Positions 1 to 5,993 of a DNA stretch of 6,328 nucleotides are shown here, piece by piece; the stretch's first letter is position 1, and each line of letters begins with the position of its first letter. The stretch comes from an uncultured Bacteroidota bacterium (GTDB lineage: Bacteria > Bacteroidota > Bacteroidia > Chitinophagales > Chitinophagaceae), in NCBI GenBank assembly GCA_903912435.1, contig CAIWHI010000826.1, positions 1-6,328 on the forward strand, given 5' to 3'. Position numbers and translations under genes: made by a program. The notes under the pieces are model-generated. The model ran no database searches and had not been told where the DNA came from. It saw only the letters and a program-made list of their open reading frames with translations.

Positions 1-865
1 TCACTTCAATTTTCAAGCCTTTTCCTTCCAGACAACAAACGCAAAGTCCGTTTTGATAGTCAAGAGCAATAATAGTACCTGGAACGATAGCTGATGCATC
101 ACCATCAATATTGATTTGGCTAACATCAATTAAGCCGATTTTCCAATTATTAATGGTGGTAGGCATTCCCTTTGAAATTGGATTTCCACTTCTAACCAAT
201 GCAATAATTTGTTCAATAGTCATTTTATCCCATTGAATAGTAATATCTTTTTCGGCTACTTTGGGATAATAATGTGCATTTGATTCTTCTTGTTTTTTAG
301 ATTTAGGGAGTCGGCCCTTTTTTAATTCCATAATAATTCTACGGCAAATTTTATTACCCAAATCAGCCAATTGCCCACTCAACATTCCATAGGTATATTC
401 AGAGGATAGGGGTATTTTTTCAACGTCGAGAATATCTCCTGTATCAAGTTTTTCGTCCATGATATGGGCTGTAACACCTGCAAAAGGTTTAGATTGCCTG
501 ATACTCTCAAAAATGGGATCCGCTCCTCTCATTTCAGGCAAGAGGCCATAGTGGAAATTAATAAAACCTAATTTAGGAATTGACAAAATTTCAGATGGGA
601 TTAACCACGGAAATGTCATTACCATAACTGCATCAGGGTTCAATTCATTTATTAATTGTGTGATTATAGTTTTGTAGTTGTCTTTTCTAAGTACCGTAAA
701 TGGAATACCTGATTGAGTAGCCATTTCTTTGTAATTGATTATTATATCATGCTCTCTATCAGCAGTTGCTAGTGCACAAATAACATTTGCGGCTATTAGC
801 GACTGTAATGCAGGTACTGCCAGTTTATTATTGGTAATTAGGATGACTTTTAATTTATCTGACAT
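1..865 (-). CDS. Formyltransferase, Fmt/ArnA-type (3' end outside window)
   Basis: This gene encodes a 10-formyltetrahydrofolate-dependent formyltransferase that would move a formyl group onto an amine; the acceptor is unknown. The window shows 288 codons from the ATG at 865, and the C-terminus runs off the left edge. The N-terminal Rossmann-like domain (about residues 4-185) carries the catalytic triad of the family: N103 and H105 in NFHYGLLP, and D141 in KLDTGDIL, matching N106/H108/D144 of E. coli Fmt. Residues from about 199 (YYPKV) onward resemble the Fmt C-terminal OB-fold domain, including VRSGNP and VPGTI. The usual SLLP loop reads GLLP, as in some sugar-amine formyltransferases. It lies 52 bp after the binding-protein gene on the same strand, so the two are probably cotranscribed. 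The start has no Shine-Dalgarno, which is usual in Bacteroidota. It could be the housekeeping methionyl-tRNA formyltransferase, but the accessory context and divergent N-terminus argue for a specialised enzyme. The family call is strong; the substrate is unknown. Confidence 0.88.
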   Translation of the reverse strand, partial: MSDKLKVILITNNKLAVPALQSLIAANVICALATADREHDIIINYKEMATQSGIPFTVLRKDNYKTIITQLINELNPDAVMVMTFPWLIPSEILSIPKLGFINFHYGLLPEMRGADPIFESIRQSKPFAGVTAHIMDEKLDTGDILDVEKIPLSSEYTYGMLSGQLADLGNKICRRIIMELKKGRLPKSKKQEESNAHYYPKVAEKDITIQWDKMTIEQIIALVRSGNPISKGMPTTINNWKIGLIDVSQINIDGDASAIVPGTIIALDYQNGLCVCCLEGKGLKIEV

Positions 866-917
866 TAATGTGATTTTTGAATTAGTAATGTTCTTTTACA
901 AAAGGCGTCTATAATAA

Positions 918-2069
918 TTACGATTCAAGACAAGGATAGGCATTAATCCATGAAGTATATACACCTGCATTATCAGTGATATCTTTGTATTGTAATTTTC
1001 GATGAAGATCTATGTCAGTGATGCTTTCGCGAGGGTCAAGCATACAGAATTTACTTTGTTCATCTTTTAGTATCCATCCCATGTAAATTGGGGCATAAAC
1101 ACAATTGTAAGTTGAATCTATCACTGATTTCCCCCTTGGGCTATCTATTTCAAGGCCATTAAGAATAATGCTTGCTTCTTCATGGTCATTTGCATTGATG
1201 ATTTTTGAAATAATAGTTGCAGCATCATAACCTAATAGGGAAAAGATATTAGCCCTTGACTTATTAGCGGCCATAACTTCAATAAACTTATGGTTGGCAG
1301 GATTATCCAGTTTTTTAGCCCATGGAACACAGACTTTTATATCCGTGCCTGGGTAATTTATTTTAGCAAGCCATTCTTCTTCAGCCAAATAGGAAGAACC
1401 GTAAATGGGGTATTCTAAAAGTGTTTTACTATTTGCAAGATGGTCAAAAAAGTCCTGAGTCATATCTCCACATGCGGAGGTGAAAATTGCATCGCTATTT
1501 TGCTCGGTAACTTGTTCTTCTAATTTTGCAAGACTAAAATCGCCACGTTTTAGTGGTGAAATAAAATTACTTACTATTCTACCTCCCGTTTCAATCAGAC
1601 TCGTAGAAAATGACAGTGCACTTCTGTAACCTGAGTCGTAGAATGAAGATGCATATGAAATGTTTATCATATTGTCGTTGGTAACCTTGCTGGCAATGGC
1701 ATGATTGCAAAGTGCACCATCGAGTGAAAGGGTGATAATATGAGGGTTATTAACTAATTCTATAGGATAGTGCATACCTGAATCTAAAGCAATAAATAGC
1801 GCGTCGGCAGCTGCGAAAAGTGGTTCAAGAGCATAAGCTGTAATTGGGTTTACATAACCAGCAATAATATTGGCACCATCAAACAATAGTTTTTCACATA
1901 CAGCGTATATATGTTTGTTATCGTTACATAATCCAATGTTTTCAGTTTTTATTTCAATGTTTTTGATATCAGCATTTGCTAACCCGAACTTTACCCCATT
2001 AGCTATATCAAAGCTCATTTTGGGATATATTACTGACCTTGGTAGTAATAAGCCAATTTTATTTGTCAT
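918..2069 (-). CDS. Type 1 periplasmic-binding-protein-fold protein (LivJ/AmiC-like), no signal peptide
   Basis: The 383-residue product resembles substrate-binding proteins of branched-chain amino acid and amide ABC transporters (Peripla_BP_6 type). The first beta strand, KIGLLLPRS, begins at residue 4, so there is no signal peptide or lipobox and the protein should stay in the cytoplasm. Family landmarks are the N-lobe strand and helix (4-32), DGANIIAGYVNP (64-75), the second lobe entered near 132-165, YPIYGSSYLAEEEWL (220-234), LLGYDAATII (278-287) and SPRGKSVID near 310-318, which in relatives precedes the conserved final strands. The length is normal for the family. Cytoplasmic members such as AmiC act as ligand sensors rather than transporter parts; by analogy this could sense a small amide or amino-acid-like ligand, but that is inference. 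No permease or ATPase gene is visible. It lies 71 bp after the last collar gene, beyond a hairpin, and 52 bp before the formyltransferase. I chose the ATG at 2069 because the fold begins almost immediately after it. Confidence 0.8.
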   Translation of the reverse strand: MTNKIGLLLPRSVIYPKMSFDIANGVKFGLANADIKNIEIKTENIGLCNDNKHIYAVCEKLLFDGANIIAGYVNPITAYALEPLFAAADALFIALDSGMHYPIELVNNPHIITLSLDGALCNHAIASKVTNDNMINISYASSFYDSGYRSALSFSTSLIETGGRIVSNFISPLKRGDFSLAKLEEQVTEQNSDAIFTSACGDMTQDFFDHLANSKTLLEYPIYGSSYLAEEEWLAKINYPGTDIKVCVPWAKKLDNPANHKFIEVMAANKSRANIFSLLGYDAATIISKIINANDHEEASIILNGLEIDSPRGKSVIDSTYNCVYAPIYMGWILKDEQSKFCMLDPRESITDIDLHRKLQYKDITDNAGVYTSWINAYPCLES

Positions 2070-2094
2070 TTATTTGTGATTTACTATTAATAGA

Positions 2095-2124
2095 AAGAAC
2101 GGGCAATGTTCATTGCCCGTTCTT
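2095..2124 (-). terminator. Perfect 14-bp-stem hairpin, probable terminator or attenuator
   Basis: Positions 2095-2108 and 2111-2124 are exact reverse complements with only two bases between them, so the RNA would form a stem of about 13 bp capped by a tetraloop. The stem core is GC-rich (GGGCAATG). Read on the minus strand, it lies 16 bp after the stop of the last collar gene and is followed by TTCTTTCTATT, an imperfect U-tract. It could end the collar transcript, reduce read-through into the binding-protein gene, or stabilise the 3' end of the collar mRNA. On the plus strand the following bases are also T-rich, but no plus-strand gene ends here. Confidence 0.6.
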
Positions 2125-2140
2125 ATTTGCAAACTTAGTA

Positions 2141-2692
2141 TTAATTTCTTGATGGATATAATCCTTCAATGGCAAGGCAATAATTTAATGTTAAATATGG
2201 GTTCATAATAGCAACAGGTGTGCCACCTGTAAATGCTGGTCCAGAAGGAGTAGATGAAGCCGCCATTGGATTAGCACTTGCACTATTAAATCCTTTACCT
2301 GTTCCAGTTTCAGTACTTATGTAATTACCAGATGGATTATTTGTGTTACCACCACCAGATCTTGGTGCATTAACTAAAATGCTAACAGAACCTGTAGCTC
2401 CATGAGTATGTGCAGCCATATTAGCAGCAGAAATAGTAACACTAGCACTACCACTTGATTGTCCTAAAACGATGTTAGAAAGGCCAGCGCCTTGACCTGC
2501 GCCTACTACCTGACGACCACGTAAGTCGGGATAAGCAAAAGTGTTAACTCCATCACCACCATAAGTAGTGCCTAATAATGAAAATAATGCTGTATTTTGT
2601 GCTATTGGTACTATCTGTCCATTGCACTGAGCCCATCCTGGAGGTGCATAATTGAAGGCGAAAAGCCAAACAGAACTCATATATTGATCCAT
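2141..2692 (-). CDS. Phage tail collar-domain protein (MdpB-like), third of three
   Basis: The 183-residue product belongs to the phage Tail Collar family in its stand-alone bacterial (microcystin-dependent protein, MdpB-like) form. The N-terminal collar module spans about residues 1-60, with CNG at 23-25, ALFSLLGTTYGG at 35-46 and FAYPDLRGR at 52-60. It is followed by SVT (84-86) and AHTH (94-97). In T4 gp12 the equivalent HxH histidines of three chains bind a metal ion at the trimer axis, so H95 and H97 probably do the same. Residues 98-163 are a variable Gly/Ser/Thr/Asn-rich stretch. The C-terminus is NPYLTLNYC, ending in PSRN. By hand alignment 32 of the first 60 residues match the neighbouring paralogue. 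It starts 34 bp after that gene. There is no signal peptide. The biological role of stand-alone collar proteins is poorly known; a secreted or particle-borne trimeric adhesin is one possibility. Confidence 0.9.
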   Translation of the reverse strand: MDQYMSSVWLFAFNYAPPGWAQCNGQIVPIAQNTALFSLLGTTYGGDGVNTFAYPDLRGRQVVGAGQGAGLSNIVLGQSSGSASVTISAANMAAHTHGATGSVSILVNAPRSGGGNTNNPSGNYISTETGTGKGFNSASANPMAASSTPSGPAFTGGTPVAIMNPYLTLNYCLAIEGLYPSRN

Positions 2693-2726
2693 ATAGTTAT
2701 TTGTATTTAGTAGTTTAAAAATATTG

Positions 2727-3269
2727 TTAGTTTCTAACTGGGAATATTCCGTATAATGCGATACAATAATTCATTGTCAAACTTGGGTTAGTAGTACTCA
2801 TAGGAATGCCAGAACCGGTTTGTCCTAATGTAATAGTACCACTTACTCCATTGAGGAAGTCAGTTGGTGAAGTAGTTGATGCATAAGGACTAATAGTATT
2901 TGATGCAGGGAATGCATCAGCAGGAGAAGCAATGTTACCTGCTGCGTTGTTAGCATTAATGGTTACATTAATGTTGTGAGTGTGTGCAGGTAAATTAGCA
3001 CTGTTTAGAGTAACTGAAGTTGCACCTCCTGTTTGGCCAATAACGTAGTTATTTTGTGTGCCAGGTTGTGTACCCTGATGGATAGCAACTCTGCCATTCA
3101 GGTTAGGTAAACCAAATGTACTAGTTCCATTACCACCATATGTAGTGCCAAGAATAGCGAATAAAGCAGAATTTGAACTAATATTTAGCAATGCCCCATT
3201 GCAATAGGCCCAATTTAAAGGAGCGAAGTAAAATCCAAAAGCACTAACTGTGCCGATATAACAATCCAT
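2727..3269 (-). CDS. Phage tail collar-domain protein (MdpB-like), second of three
   Basis: The 180-residue product has the same layout as its two neighbours. MD starts the protein, then come FAPLNWAYCNG (15-25), ALFAILGTTYGG (35-46), FGLPNLNGR (52-60), SVT (85-87) and PAHTH (94-98), with H96 and H98 as likely metal ligands. Residues 99-160 form a variable Ala/Asn/Thr/Ser-rich segment, and the conserved end is NPSLTMNYCIALYGIFPVRN. It carries Cys at 3, 23 and 169; the last two match the cysteines of the third paralogue. There is no signal peptide or transmembrane segment. It is 51 bp downstream of the first collar gene and 34 bp upstream of the third, with AT-only spacers and no Shine-Dalgarno, so translation initiation is of the leaderless-looking Bacteroidota type. 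It is a trimeric fibre-tip or adhesin-like protein by family; the partner and target are unknown. Confidence 0.9.
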   Translation of the reverse strand: MDCYIGTVSAFGFYFAPLNWAYCNGALLNISSNSALFAILGTTYGGNGTSTFGLPNLNGRVAIHQGTQPGTQNNYVIGQTGGATSVTLNSANLPAHTHNINVTINANNAAGNIASPADAFPASNTISPYASTTSPTDFLNGVSGTITLGQTGSGIPMSTTNPSLTMNYCIALYGIFPVRN

Positions 3270-3320
3270 AAATATAGTTTTTAAATTAATAAAAATATTA
3301 ATAATTAAGTGTTTGATTAG

Positions 3321-3848
3321 TTAGTTTCTTGAAGGGAAAATACCAACAGTAGCAATGGAGCCATATAAACCCAAATAAGGATTACGTATCGATATAGGGG
3401 AGCTACCGCCTGCAACCGCAACTGATGTTGTCACTGCGCCAAGTGTGTTGTTAGTATTAACATTTGAATAAAGGCTAACTGTGCGTCCGGAAAACCCAAG
3501 GTTCATGCCACCAGGTGTAGTAGAACCACCTGTAGTTGGATTAACCGCAATTTTAGGTGAAGCTCCGGTATGTGTGTGAATTGGCAAATTGGTAGGCAAC
3601 ATAGTGACACTCTCAGTGCCTGTTACGATACCTAATCCAGTACCATTTACTGCGCCGACGATGGTGCGGCCTTGTAGATTAGGTAATGCGAAATTGGTTT
3701 GTCCGTTTCCGCCATAGGTTGTACCTAGTAGGGAGAACAATGCTGCATATTGGTTAATGGCTAAAAGTTGGCCATTGCAACCCATATAGCCTTTAGGAAT
3801 AAAGTTACATGCCCAATACTGAATCGATCCTAATAATGGTGAATCCAT
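3321..3848 (-). CDS. Phage tail collar-domain protein (MdpB-like), first of three and most divergent
   Basis: The 175-residue product is the promoter-proximal collar gene. It keeps the family core: MD at the start, GCNGQLLAI (23-31), ALFSLLGTTYGGNG (36-49), FALPNLQGR (53-61), ESVT (79-82) and PIHTH (89-93), where H91 and H93 are the probable metal-binding pair. A Gly/Thr/Ser/Asn-rich stretch fills about 94-155, and the end is NPYLGLYGSIATVGIFPSRN. It differs from the other two near the C-terminus: the conserved NYC reads YGS, and a new cysteine appears at position 14. It has no signal peptide. The ATG at 3848 begins exactly at the family's MD start and lies about 34 nt from the predicted transcription start. 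This divergence suggests a distinct role within a set of three, for example one subunit type of a mixed trimer, but that is not shown. Confidence 0.9.
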   Translation of the reverse strand: MDSPLLGSIQYWACNFIPKGYMGCNGQLLAINQYAALFSLLGTTYGGNGQTNFALPNLQGRTIVGAVNGTGLGIVTGTESVTMLPTNLPIHTHTGASPKIAVNPTTGGSTTPGGMNLGFSGRTVSLYSNVNTNNTLGAVTTSVAVAGGSSPISIRNPYLGLYGSIATVGIFPSRN

Positions 3849-3888
3849 AATTTTTTTTGGTTTTTTAAAGTGTGAAAAAATATCAAGA

Positions 3889-3917
3889 CAAATATATAGC
3901 TAAAAATATTTGCCAAA
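3889..3917 (-). promoter_or_regulatory. Bacteroidota-type promoter for the collar operon
   Basis: On the minus strand TTTG (3917-3914) is followed after 17 bases by TATATTTG (3896-3889). Both boxes match the Bacteroidota primary-sigma consensus (-33 TTTG, -7 TAnnTTTG) exactly and with accepted spacing. Transcription would start near 3882, giving an A/T-rich leader of about 34 nt before the collar ATG at 3848. An A/T tract immediately upstream (3919-3940) could act as an UP-like element. Confidence 0.72.
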
Positions 3918-3940
3918 GAAATTTTTTTTTACTTTTTTTA

Positions 3941-3975
3941 GAGGGTGTTTTTACCATAAATAGGAGGGTATTTTT
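3941..3975. repeat. Two tandem 12-bp direct repeats upstream of the collar promoter
   Basis: GAGGGTGTTTTT (3941-3952) and GAGGGTATTTTT (3964-3975) differ at one base and start 23 bp apart, about two helical turns. They lie roughly 60-95 bp upstream of the predicted collar transcription start. That is a usual place for an activator that binds as a dimer on one face of the DNA. The regulator is unknown. Confidence 0.5.
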
Positions 3976-4474
3976 CACGTTTAAATTAGCCTTATTTTAT
4001 TTGTCTTTATTTCTAAATTTAAGAGATTAAAATAAAAATGTGTAAAAAGAAGATAAGCAATTAATAAAAATTGGTTAAAGATTATATTTGATAATTTTAC
4101 ACCCATTTATCATAGAATCTGTTTTAGAAATCGAATTAATTCATATGAATCGCCATTAACTAAATAGTACTGGTGTCTTATTTATTTCATTTAATTGCTG
4201 AAAAAATGTACGTATGTTAAAAAAATATGAATAAATAATTGCTCGTAAGTTATTTTGGTAATATTTATTTAACATTGTTTGCTGCAAAATCACTTTTTTT
4301 CGCCGCCTTATTTTTGTTGTTATATTTCTACTTACTAGCTTGAATTGCTTTACGAACTACCACTTTTTTTGGAATTCATGAAAAACAAGCCCAGGTTCAT
4401 TAAAAGATGAGAACAAATTCTTAAATCTTAGCCATAAGTTTACTTCTGGCCTTAGGGTTATCGGTATAATGTTT

Positions 4475-4482
4475 TACTTTTG
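4475..4482 (+). promoter_or_regulatory. Candidate -7 box for rseP
   Basis: TACTTTTG matches TAnnTTTG exactly. The best upstream partner is TTAG at 4452-4455 with a 19-base spacer, only three of four bases of TTTG. If used, transcription would begin near 4489 and leave a leader of about 97 nt containing the 4530-4547 inverted repeat. Such boxes occur by chance in AT-rich DNA, so this is tentative. Confidence 0.35.
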
Positions 4483-4529
4483 GCAATTAGGCACTTACTA
4501 TTATAATATAGCACTTGCCTATTTACCAA

Positions 4530-4547
4530 ATCCTATAGATATAGGAT
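4530..4547. repeat. 18-bp inverted repeat upstream of rseP
   Basis: ATCCTATA (4530-4537) and TATAGGAT (4540-4547) are perfect reverse complements around GA. The repeat ends 38 bp before the rseP ATG. Its near-continuous symmetry and two-base centre fit a dimeric-protein operator better than a terminator; no T-run of useful length follows. Confidence 0.4.
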
Positions 4548-4585
4548 GTATTCTTTAATTTTGATTAATCTTACTTTTCTATAGT

Positions 4586-5968
4586 ATGTCATTGAGTTCT
4601 GTTTTATTAATGTCGGGTAATGCCATAAAAGGCCTCCAGTTGTTTGCTGCATTGTCTATCCTTATTGTACTGCACGAGTTTGGCCATTATTTCTTTGCCC
4701 GACTGTTTAAGACCAGGGTGGAGAAGTTTTACCTCTTCTTCGACTTTCTTTTTCCATTTTCAGGATTGCTCAATTTTTCATTGTTTAAAAAGCAAAAGGG
4801 GGATACTTTATATGGTATTGGTTGGTTTCCGCTGGGTGGCTATGTGAAGATATCAGGAATGATAGATGAAAGTATGGATAAGGAAGCTCTGGCTAAGCCG
4901 GCAGAAGAATGGGAATACAGGTCTAAAAAGCCTTATCAACGCTTGTTCATTATGCTGGGGGGTATTATAGTCAATGTATTGTTGGCAATAGTGCTTTATG
5001 TTGTTGTTTTTTGCGCATATGGTGAAGAATATTTACCTGTAAATAATGCAGTATATGGTATTGCTGTGGACAGTATTGGTAAAAGCATTGGACTGGAAAA
5101 TGGGGATATGATACACTCTATTGACAATATGCCAATAGACAGGTTTGATCATATTCCCAAAAGGATTTTTTACAGTAAGAACCAGACCGGAACCATACAA
5201 CTTACCAGGAATGGAAAAGATATTACGGTAAACATTCCTAAGGGGACGGTAGCCAAAATGTCTAAATTAAAGAAGGGTGGTTTTATTTCATTTGGTATGC
5301 CTCCTGTAGCTGATACGATTATACCGAAAACTATTGCTGAAAAGGAACATATGCTGAAGGGTGATAGTATAATTTCGGTAAATGGGCAAACAATTAAATA
5401 TCTAAGTGAATTTAACGAGATAAAGATTGCTACTTTTGGTACGCCTATTTCGATTGTATTTATGAGAAATAATGCATTGGATAGTGTGCGGTTGACCATT
5501 CCTAAGGATTCCTTATTAGGTTTCCAACCCCTGGCCGCCAAGCACCTTAGGTTTGAGAAAATACATTACGGGCTATTTTCAGGCATAGGGCGTGGCTTCA
5601 CGTATACCTATGAGCAGTTTATAGATTATGTTACACAGTTCGGCCTCATCTTTACATCTAAGGAGATTAAGGTGAATGAAAGCGTGGGTGGTATTATCAG
5701 TTTTGGACAGATTTTTCCTTCCACCTTCGACCTTGAACTATTTATCCGTTTGCTAGCATTTATTTCAATTATTCTGGCCTTTATGAATTTGTTGCCCATT
5801 CCTGGGCTTGATGGCGGGTATGTCTTATTCTTATTGTTTGAAATGATAACCGGAAAAGCTGTTAGTGAAAAGGTAATGGAAAGGGCTACAACAGTGGGAC
5901 TTGTGTTGCTACTCACTGCTATGGTTTATTTCAATGGGTTAGATATCTTTAAGTTGTTCAGGCATTGA
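4586..5968 (+). CDS. rseP: RseP, site-2 intramembrane zinc metalloprotease
   Basis: The 460-residue product is a complete M50 site-2 protease that cuts transmembrane segments of substrates such as anti-sigma factors and leftover signal peptides. The zinc site is visible: HEFGH at 30-34 in the first membrane helix (about 17-38), and D409 in NLLPIPGLDGG (401-411) in the third. The segment after the first helix (RVEKFYLFFDFLFPF, then FKKQKGDTLYG) is typical of Bacteroidota members, and GYVKISGM (85-92) is the membrane re-entrant loop. A second helix covers about 119-145. Two PDZ domains follow at roughly 155-215 and 232-305, and a last helix at about 434-456. Length is close to the 450 residues of E. 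coli RseP. An in-frame TGA at 4562 rules out longer starts; the ATG at 4586 is preferred, though M9 (4610) is possible. No strong Shine-Dalgarno is present. The Nudix gene follows after 25 bp and is probably cotranscribed. Confidence 0.96.
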   Translation: MSLSSVLLMSGNAIKGLQLFAALSILIVLHEFGHYFFARLFKTRVEKFYLFFDFLFPFSGLLNFSLFKKQKGDTLYGIGWFPLGGYVKISGMIDESMDKEALAKPAEEWEYRSKKPYQRLFIMLGGIIVNVLLAIVLYVVVFCAYGEEYLPVNNAVYGIAVDSIGKSIGLENGDMIHSIDNMPIDRFDHIPKRIFYSKNQTGTIQLTRNGKDITVNIPKGTVAKMSKLKKGGFISFGMPPVADTIIPKTIAEKEHMLKGDSIISVNGQTIKYLSEFNEIKIATFGTPISIVFMRNNALDSVRLTIPKDSLLGFQPLAAKHLRFEKIHYGLFSGIGRGFTYTYEQFIDYVTQFGLIFTSKEIKVNESVGGIISFGQIFPSTFDLELFIRLLAFISIILAFMNLLPIPGLDGGYVLFLLFEMITGKAVSEKVMERATTVGLVLLLTAMVYFNGLDIFKLFRH

Positions 5969-5993
5969 GTCAATTTTTCAAAAAGCTAGGCAA

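Larger units (their letters stand above)
3849..4585. other. 737-bp AT-rich divergent intergenic region
   Basis: This stretch separates the leftward collar operon from the rightward rseP gene. Its AT content is very high; for example 4021-4080 has only 11 G or C in 60. ATG codons on the plus strand mostly open frames of under 12 codons, the exception being a 29-codon frame at 4469-4558. I see no tRNA, rRNA or recognisable coding remnant. It contains the collar promoter and its direct repeats, overlapping palindromes at 4133-4150, two identical CACTTTTTTT 10-mers at 4291 and 4361, and a candidate rseP leader at about 4450-4585. Confidence 0.7.

Noticed and set aside
1870..2079. 69-codon plus-strand ORF
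   Set aside because: It lies antisense to the start of the binding-fold gene, which has clear family similarity, and its product has no recognisable features.
2130..2137. Exact -7 box TAAGTTTG (minus strand) as a separate promoter for the binding-fold gene
   Set aside because: No TTTG or TTG lies at the right distance upstream, and transcription would start inside the hairpin at 2095-2124.
2141..3848. Remnant prophage or diversity-generating retroelement target
   Set aside because: No reverse transcriptase, template repeat, integrase or other phage gene is visible, and all three collar genes are intact with clean operon spacing. Genes outside the window could change this.
4291..4370. Two identical CACTTTTTTT 10-mers, 70 bp apart, as terminators
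   Set aside because: Neither T-run is preceded by a GC-rich stem.
4480..4507. TTGGCA-N16-TATAAT resembling an E. coli sigma-70 promoter
   Set aside because: The match is good for E. coli, but the Bacteroidota primary sigma factor uses different boxes and the surrounding DNA is AT-rich, so this is probably coincidence.
4610..4612. Alternative rseP start at M9
   Set aside because: Possible, but the ATG at 4586 is in frame just after an in-frame stop at 4562 and neither has a Shine-Dalgarno to decide; the longer form was kept.
4644..4847. 67-codon plus-strand ORF
   Set aside because: It is an alternative frame inside rseP, whose own frame carries the HEFGH motif.
5170..5916. Two minus-strand ORFs of 123 and 96 codons
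   Set aside because: Both are antisense to the well-supported PDZ and C-terminal parts of rseP and show no family motifs.
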